Of a stretch of DNA of 64,000 bases, positions 57,777-64,000 are shown piece after piece. A program made the position numbers and the translations under genes. Position 1 is the first letter of the stretch. The number at the start of each line of letters is the position of its first letter. The stretch is taken from NCBI GenBank assembly GCA_029858965.1, contig JAOUDZ010000004.1:1-64000 (forward strand). Direction: 5' to 3'. The notes below the pieces were generated by a model. That model was given only the letters and a program-made list of their open reading frames with translations. It made no database searches and was not told the DNA's origin. Source of the stretch: Cyclobacteriaceae bacterium (GTDB lineage: Bacteria; Bacteroidota; Bacteroidia; Cytophagales; Cyclobacteriaceae).

Positions 57777-60700
57777 ATGAAAATTATTCTTGATTTTTTG
57801 AAAAAATACTTAAGTCCACTTTTTAATACCCGGGCTGCTGGTCTTTACATCCTTTGTTTTGCAATATCCATTGCGGTAGCCACTTTTATTGAGAATGATT
57901 TTGGTACCAGCTCTTCCCAGAAAGTTGTCTACAAGACGTGGTGGTTTACCGCCTTGCTCGCTTTATTCGCCGTCACTATTATCGTCAACATTTTCCGCTT
58001 CAGGATGATCCAGCAAAAGAAGTGGGCTTTACTAATGTTTCACTTAGCGATGATTATCATTCTGCTAGGGTCTGCAGTTACCCGGTATTTTGGATATGAG
58101 GGCGTAATGCATATCCGGGAGAACGATGCTTCGAATAGCTTCTTATCTTCAGAAACCTATTTACAGTTCAACGTTTTTAAGGATGAGCAGTCCTATGCGT
58201 TTGACGAGCCGGTGCTCTTTGCCACGCTGGGGAATAATCATTGGAAGGAGTCCTATTTGGTTGGAAAGGACCTGATTGAAGTTGAAGTAATCGATTTTAT
58301 TCCAAACCCGATTCAAGTGCTGGATGCTGACGCCTCCGGTCTCCCGACAATCAAAATTGTTATGGGTGGTATGGATGGCAGGGAGGAATACTTTGTGCGG
58401 CAGGGAGAAACCTACAGAATCCGGGATGCGATTTTTAATTTTCGTGACGAACAAATCCCGGAGGCAATAAACATAGCGTATCGAAATGACTCTCTCCTCA
58501 TTAAGACCAGTAAGGTTTTGATGCAAACCGTAATGGCTACCCAGAAAAGGGATACGCTCTATCCAACTTCAGGCTATCATCCATTGATGTTAAGGTCATT
58601 ATATACTGATGGCGTTAGTAGCTTCGTTTTTGGTGATTTCAATGCAAAAGGAGCAGTGCGCATTGACTCTGAAGGTCCAAAAGTAAAAAGCGAAAGTATG
58701 ACTGCCCTCAAAGCAAAAGTTTCCGTAAACGGAGTTGCCGACACACTCTATATATATGGGGCAAAAGGACTACATGGAAGTCCTTCAACGACTGAACTGG
58801 ATGGCCTTGGTTTATCAATTGCCTATGGTGCAAAACATATTGCGTTACCGTTCTCACTCAAGCTATACGACTTCATTATGGAAAGGTATCCGGGTACCAA
58901 CAGTGCAGTATCGTATGCCAGTGAAGTACAATTGATTGACACCAGGAAAAACCTGGAAGAGGACCACCGCATCTATATGAACCACATTCTGAACTATGAA
59001 GGCTATCGGTTTTTTCAGTCTTCTTTTGACAATGATGAACTGGGAACTTACCTCAGTGTTAACCATGATTTTTGGGGCTCATGGATTTCCTACCTTGGCT
59101 ATACGCTACTGACGCTGGGTATGATCATGACCTTGTTGAGTCGGAAAAGTAGATTCTACCAGGTTTCTCAAAACATTAAGAAACTTAGATTAAAAAGTGC
59201 CGCTTCGCTGGTGTTCGTTGCGCTCCTGCTAAGTATACCTACGATCACTTCAGCACAAAAGATAATCGATCAGGGGAATTTTCAAAACATTGTCGATGCT
59301 GACCATGCGCGCGCGTTTAGCAGGCTAATTGTTCAGGATCACAATGGCCGGATGAAACCGATCCATACGCTTACCCGGGAAGTGATGAGAAAGTTGGCTC
59401 GGAAAGAAAGCCTCAACGGGCTAAATGCCGATCAGATCATTTTGGGAATGTTTGTTAACAGCCGAGACTGGATTGGAGTGCCCATGATCAGCCTGGGCCA
59501 GCATGAAGCAATCCACAAACTTCTCGGGGTCTCTGAAAAGATGGCTTCCTATAAGGATTTTTTTGCGCAGAATGGTGAATACCTGCTGAATGATGAGGTC
59601 AGCGTTGCGTATAGCCTCCAGCCTGTTGATCGGGGTGTCTATGAAAAAGAGCTGATGAAAATTGATGAAAGGGTGAACATAGCAAACATGGTGTATTCGG
59701 GCACCCTGTTCAAGATGGTACCTGTGCCAGACGACCCCAACAATACCTGGGCCGCTGTTCAGGTATCAGGCCATAACCATGGTGAACCAAACACGCCATT
59801 GGCGACAAAATTTTTTGAATCGTATAAGTCCGCGCTGGCAGAGGCGATGGTTACAAATGATTATAGGCTGGCAGGTAAAATGTTAAGCGAATTAGCATCG
59901 TATCAAAAGTCAAAAGGTGGGGCATTGATGCCTTCGCCTTCGGAAATTAAGGCAGAAATACTCCTCAATAAATTGAATATCTTCAATCGATTGGCCGTTT
60001 TGTATTCATTGTTGGGCGTTGCGTTTTTGTTCTTTCTATTCTTCTCCGTTTTCCGACCCGACACTAAGCTAAGCACTGTACACAAAGTGTTACTTGGGTT
60101 GGTGATCGCCAGCTTTGTTTTCCACACGATTGGTCTGGGTATGCGATGGTATGTGTCGGGCAGAGCGCCCTGGAGCAATGGTTATGAGTCAATGATTTAC
60201 ATAGCCTGGACTACGCTCCTGGCCGGTGTAATATTTGCCAGAAAATCTTTCGGTGGCTTGGCTGCGACGATGACCTTGTCCGCTACCGTATTGCTCGTAG
60301 CCAGTTTGAGTTACCTCGACCCGGAAATCACACCTTTAGTTCCTGTGCTCAGATCGTATTGGTTGACCATCCATGTGTCCATGGAAGCCGGGAGTTATGG
60401 ATTCCTAATGTTAGGGGCCATCATAGGACTAATCAATTTAATCCTGATGGTTTTCCTTACCACCAGGAACAAGGACAAAATTCATCATCAGATCAGGGAG
60501 ATGTCATACCTGAGTGAAATGACTTTGATAGGTGGCTTGTTTATGATCAGTATAGGAACTTACCTGGGTGGCGTTTGGGCTAATGAATCATGGGGCAGGT
60601 ATTGGGGCTGGGATGCGAAAGAGACGTGGGCTTTGGTGACTATCCTGGTCTATGCATTTATCCTGCACATGCGGATTATCCCTAAAATGCAAGGGCTGTT

Positions 60701-60905
60701 TGCCTATAATTTTGCTACAATTTTTGGGCTGGGATCGGTAGTCATGACCTACTATGGTGTCAACTATTACTTATCCGGATTGCATTCGTATGCTGCCGGA
60801 GATCCTGTTCCCATACCACAATGGGTATACATTGTGATCACCTCGATCTTGATTATTAGTATACTGGCTTTTTGGAAGAAACGAATGCACAACATCACCA
60901 CGTAA
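57777..60905 (+). CDS. Cytochrome c biogenesis protein, ResB-CcsA fusion (CcsBA, system II)
   Basis: N-terminal ResB-like TM/periplasmic region; C-terminal WGRYWGWDAKETWALVTILVYAFILH. Confidence 0.94.
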   Translation: MKIILDFLKKYLSPLFNTRAAGLYILCFAISIAVATFIENDFGTSSSQKVVYKTWWFTALLALFAVTIIVNIFRFRMIQQKKWALLMFHLAMIIILLGSAVTRYFGYEGVMHIRENDASNSFLSSETYLQFNVFKDEQSYAFDEPVLFATLGNNHWKESYLVGKDLIEVEVIDFIPNPIQVLDADASGLPTIKIVMGGMDGREEYFVRQGETYRIRDAIFNFRDEQIPEAINIAYRNDSLLIKTSKVLMQTVMATQKRDTLYPTSGYHPLMLRSLYTDGVSSFVFGDFNAKGAVRIDSEGPKVKSESMTALKAKVSVNGVADTLYIYGAKGLHGSPSTTELDGLGLSIAYGAKHIALPFSLKLYDFIMERYPGTNSAVSYASEVQLIDTRKNLEEDHRIYMNHILNYEGYRFFQSSFDNDELGTYLSVNHDFWGSWISYLGYTLLTLGMIMTLLSRKSRFYQVSQNIKKLRLKSAASLVFVALLLSIPTITSAQKIIDQGNFQNIVDADHARAFSRLIVQDHNGRMKPIHTLTREVMRKLARKESLNGLNADQIILGMFVNSRDWIGVPMISLGQHEAIHKLLGVSEKMASYKDFFAQNGEYLLNDEVSVAYSLQPVDRGVYEKELMKIDERVNIANMVYSGTLFKMVPVPDDPNNTWAAVQVSGHNHGEPNTPLATKFFESYKSALAEAMVTNDYRLAGKMLSELASYQKSKGGALMPSPSEIKAEILLNKLNIFNRLAVLYSLLGVAFLFFLFFSVFRPDTKLSTVHKVLLGLVIASFVFHTIGLGMRWYVSGRAPWSNGYESMIYIAWTTLLAGVIFARKSFGGLAATMTLSATVLLVASLSYLDPEITPLVPVLRSYWLTIHVSMEAGSYGFLMLGAIIGLINLILMVFLTTRNKDKIHHQIREMSYLSEMTLIGGLFMISIGTYLGGVWANESWGRYWGWDAKETWALVTILVYAFILHMRIIPKMQGLFAYNFATIFGLGSVVMTYYGVNYYLSGLHSYAAGDPVPIPQWVYIVITSILIISILAFWKKRMHNITT

Positions 60906-61072
60906 AGTCCATTGTGTTGCAGGTCTGTTTGTAAGGAATAAATCTGTAAAACTGATGAAGTTTATCAATGACCGGAACTCCAGATTGGATTTACCTTGAT
61001 ACAAGGTGCTGAGTGTGATGGGATTAAGAAATGAAGAAGATTATTAAATCATCAAATAAATGAGCTTTATCA

Positions 61073-61921
61073 ATGACCAAACCTGTTCATAGAATTTATG
61101 TCGGGACGATGGTGCTGGCCGTTATAGCCGTAACGGCGTACCTTATATACACAGGGTATTCCTATTATGATAGTCCGCTGGAGGAAAGGTTTTATCATCC
61201 CCGTCACGACTGGTTTAAACCAAGTGGTGCCTTTGGGCATGGCCTGGGTATTTTGGGTACGCTGATGATATTGTTCGGGGTCTCAATTTATATTGCCAGG
61301 AAGCGATACAATTTTCTAACAAAACAATTAAGACTGAAATACCTGCTGGAGTTTCATATTTTCCTTTGCACGCTTGGTCCTATCCTAATTCTTTTTCACA
61401 CTGCTTTTAAGTTTGGCGGAATTGTTTCCATTGCCTTTTGGAGTATGGTTGCCGTTGTATTAAGCGGTGTTATAGGCAGATTTGTATATATACAGATACC
61501 CCGTACCATTGAGGGGAGGGAACTTACACTCAACGAGGTGAAGCATATGCAGGAGGGTTTGTCGGATACGTTAAAGAGAAGTATTGGAATTGATGATCAA
61601 ATAGCCCGCACGATCGTCAGCCTGACTTCAGGTCATCACCCATCCGGAAATGGTTCAGGTCATCTTGGAAATAGAAAGGCAATTGGAATCATCAGAAAAA
61701 TTCTCAGACAAAGAAAAATTGGCAGGAAACAAAGAAGATATATTATCAAATTGGCGAAAGAAGAAATTTCCTTATCCAATAAAATAAGGCGATTACAGAC
61801 GATGCAAAAACTATTCAAATACTGGCACGTTGCACATTTACCCTTTGCGTTGATTATGCTGATCATACTGATCATCCACGTTGCAGTTACGTTATCGTTT
61901 GGATATAAATGGATATTCTGA
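61073..61921 (+). CDS. Membrane cytochrome b-like protein
   Basis: TM helices with paired His: LEFHIFLCTLGPILILFHTAF and WHVAHLPFALIMLIILIIHVAV. Confidence 0.7.
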   Translation: MTKPVHRIYVGTMVLAVIAVTAYLIYTGYSYYDSPLEERFYHPRHDWFKPSGAFGHGLGILGTLMILFGVSIYIARKRYNFLTKQLRLKYLLEFHIFLCTLGPILILFHTAFKFGGIVSIAFWSMVAVVLSGVIGRFVYIQIPRTIEGRELTLNEVKHMQEGLSDTLKRSIGIDDQIARTIVSLTSGHHPSGNGSGHLGNRKAIGIIRKILRQRKIGRKQRRYIIKLAKEEISLSNKIRRLQTMQKLFKYWHVAHLPFALIMLIILIIHVAVTLSFGYKWIF

Positions 61922-63255
61922 TGGAAGAAGTATTTATTGAACAAGTAGTGATGTATGGCGCCGCAATTTTATTGTGTGCAGTCGTAGTCTATTTTTATTT
62001 GAGACAGAATAAGGTTACTTCATCTGTGACGCGGCACAAAGTGGCTATTGCCAAAGCGGAGGGATTATTTGAGCCCGTTTCGCTGCATCCTTATATAGAC
62101 CTTAATACTTGTATCGGTAGCGCTGCATGCATCTCGGATTGTCCGGAAAAAGATATTTTGGGGCTGATCGATGGCAAGGCGACTGTCATCAATGCTTCAA
62201 ACTGTGTTGGTCATGGCGCATGCTTTCATGCTTGTCCTGTTGAGGCCATATCGCTCCGGATCGGCACGGAAGCGAGGGGTGTGGATTTGCCGCATGTCAA
62301 TGAAAACTTTGAGACTAACGTATCCGGTATCTATATCGCAGGAGAACTGGGAGGAATGGGATTGATTAAAAACAGCGTTGAACAAGGCCAGCAAGCGGTG
62401 GAATACATGGTGAAGCGCAAAAAGAAAGCAGGGCAAGATGCGCTTGACATTGTTATTATTGGCGCAGGGCCTGCAGGTATTTCCGCGTCACTAGCCGCAA
62501 AAAAACACGGATTAACGAGTATAACGCTTGAACAAGATTCTTTAGGGGGAACGGTTTATACCTTTCCGAGAGCAAAAGTTGTTATGACCTCACCGATGAA
62601 CCTGCCCTTATTCGGGAAGGTGAAGTTGACGGACACTTCGAAAGATGAGTTGCTGGGAATTTGGAAAAAAGTGATTTCAGAAAACAGTCTCAGGATCAAG
62701 GAGAATACCAAAGTAAAAGATATCCTGCCTATGCAGAATGGGGCGTTTAAAGTAGTAACAGCGGGAGGTGATCAATACATAAGCAATAATGTTCTGCTTG
62801 CCATCGGGCGCAGGGGGAGCCCGAGGAAATTAGGGATCAAGGGTGAGGACCTGCCAAAAGTTGCCTATCGCCTGATAGAATCCGAGAGGATTTCGAACAA
62901 GAAAATAATAGTGGTAGGCGGGGGAGATTCGGCTGTAGAATCCGCCTTGCTGTTGAAAGACAGAAATGAAGTTATTCTCTCCTATAGAAAGGATAAATTC
63001 TCTCGGCTGAAGCCAAAAAACAAACATAATGTGGAGCGTGCTGTTGCAGATCACTCGCTCAAAATGATGTTTAACTCTGACCTGGTCTCCGTAGATTCAA
63101 AATCGGTATCGATGAATGTTGATGGAGAAAATAAGGTACTGGAGAATGACCTGGTCTACATTTTTGCCGGAGGAGAAATGCCCACAGAATTCCTTCAAAA
63201 GGCGGGCATAGAGATTTCAAAAAGATTCGGACATATTGTGAAAAAGCACGGCTAG
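61909..63255 (+). CDS. Membrane-anchored ferredoxin-like + FAD/NAD(P)-dependent oxidoreductase
   Basis: N-terminal TM; CIGSAACISDCPEKD and CVGHGACFHACPVEA; DIVIIGAGPAGISASLAA; IIVVGGGDSAVESALLL. Confidence 0.88.
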   Translation: MDILMEEVFIEQVVMYGAAILLCAVVVYFYLRQNKVTSSVTRHKVAIAKAEGLFEPVSLHPYIDLNTCIGSAACISDCPEKDILGLIDGKATVINASNCVGHGACFHACPVEAISLRIGTEARGVDLPHVNENFETNVSGIYIAGELGGMGLIKNSVEQGQQAVEYMVKRKKKAGQDALDIVIIGAGPAGISASLAAKKHGLTSITLEQDSLGGTVYTFPRAKVVMTSPMNLPLFGKVKLTDTSKDELLGIWKKVISENSLRIKENTKVKDILPMQNGAFKVVTAGGDQYISNNVLLAIGRRGSPRKLGIKGEDLPKVAYRLIESERISNKKIIVVGGGDSAVESALLLKDRNEVILSYRKDKFSRLKPKNKHNVERAVADHSLKMMFNSDLVSVDSKSVSMNVDGENKVLENDLVYIFAGGEMPTEFLQKAGIEISKRFGHIVKKHG

Positions 63256-63261
63256 ACGGAT

Positions 63262-64000
63262 TTGAAATTCTTTTGGATACATATCATCACGACGTTATTG
63301 TCTGTTTCAGTCAGCTTCGGACAAATATCACCAGGTGATCTATCCACTGCACATGCCAAATTTGAAGGGATGAGCAATTGTACGCAATGCCATGATCTGG
63401 GAAAGAAGGTTTCCAGCATCAAGTGCCTGGAGTGTCACAAAGAAATCCAGTCACTGGTTAGTCAAAAAAAAGGATACCATTCCAGTGCTAGCGTAACCAA
63501 CAAAGATTGTTTCGCATGTCACAGCGAACACCATGGAAGAAACTTTGATATGGTTCGATTTAATGAAAAGCAATTCAACCACGACCTTACCGGGTATAAA
63601 CTTGAGGGTAAGCATGCTGTCATTGAATGCCGTGATTGCCACCGACCGGATTATATACAAAACGCTGAGTTAAGAAAAAACAAAAACACTTTTCTGGGTT
63701 TGAAACAAGAATGCCTGTCTTGTCATGAAGACTTTCACCAAAAGACCTTATCAACGAACTGCGTGGCTTGCCATGACATGAAGGCGTTCAGGCCAGCGTC
63801 AAAGTTCGATCACAACCTCGCTAAATTCAAACTCACCGGTAAGCACACGGAAGTTGATTGTAAAGAATGCCATAAAGTAAGCACCAAAAATGGAAGGGAA
63901 TTTCAGGCATTTACAAATATCCCCCATAACGATTGCGTGGCCTGTCACAAGGACCCTCACAATAATCGCTTCGAGGGCAAATGCACACAATGCCATACCG
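63262..64000 (+). CDS. Multihaem c-type cytochrome (cytochrome c3-like), truncated by window end
   Basis: Frame-1 translation, TTG start: LKFFWIHIITTLLSVSVSFGQ signal peptide, then nine CxxCH motifs: CTQCH CLECH CFACH CRDCH CLSCH CVACH CKECH CVACH CTQCH; absent from ORF track because it is open at the edge. Confidence 0.93.
   Translation, partial: MKFFWIHIITTLLSVSVSFGQISPGDLSTAHAKFEGMSNCTQCHDLGKKVSSIKCLECHKEIQSLVSQKKGYHSSASVTNKDCFACHSEHHGRNFDMVRFNEKQFNHDLTGYKLEGKHAVIECRDCHRPDYIQNAELRKNKNTFLGLKQECLSCHEDFHQKTLSTNCVACHDMKAFRPASKFDHNLAKFKLTGKHTEVDCKECHKVSTKNGREFQAFTNIPHNDCVACHKDPHNNRFEGKCTQCHT

Noticed and set aside
1-64000. Search for CRISPR, tRNA/rRNA, IS/transposase, prophage, toxin-antitoxin or canonical defence genes
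   Set aside because: None could be recognised by reading; the 12-nt 16S-tail match at 27638 is not an rRNA gene.

Overview
The window looks like Bacteroidota (Cytophagales-like) chromosome. Supporting signs are TAnnTTTG -7 promoter boxes, A-rich rather than Shine-Dalgarno starts, a hybrid histidine kinase with an AraC output domain, MacB/FtsX exporters and many polysaccharide enzymes. I found no tRNA, rRNA, CRISPR array, prophage or intact IS element. Main modules: (1) an NfnAB-like flavoprotein pair whose small subunit is fused to an unassigned alpha-helical N-terminal domain; (2) a GH130 / GT4 / GT4-(alpha/alpha)6 glycan locus; (3) a TetR-LolA-like-FtsX-FtsX-ATPase-porin operon with a paralogous ABC set about 28 kb away; (4) pectin/xylan-type CAZymes; (5) a TAT-type molybdopterin oxidoreductase; (6) a MacAB-like exporter; (7) a divergent RpoD-like sigma factor with a structured leader; (8) a hybrid kinase divergent from a DUF4395 / methyltransferase / OsmC / DUF1761 group; (9) at the right edge, a CcsBA / cytochrome b / FAD-ferredoxin / multihaem c electron-transfer cluster cut by the window end. 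The most interesting non-coding signals are the sigma-factor leader (nested stems plus a 12-nt match to the 16S anti-SD tail), three ~20-bp direct repeats upstream of the hybrid kinase, a telomere-like heptamer array with a G-quadruplex pattern, FNR/CRP-like palindromes at nfn and trx/ABC, and duplicated translation-start sequence with micro-ORFs before the cytochrome b gene. All calls come from reading the sequence; no database search or folding program was run.
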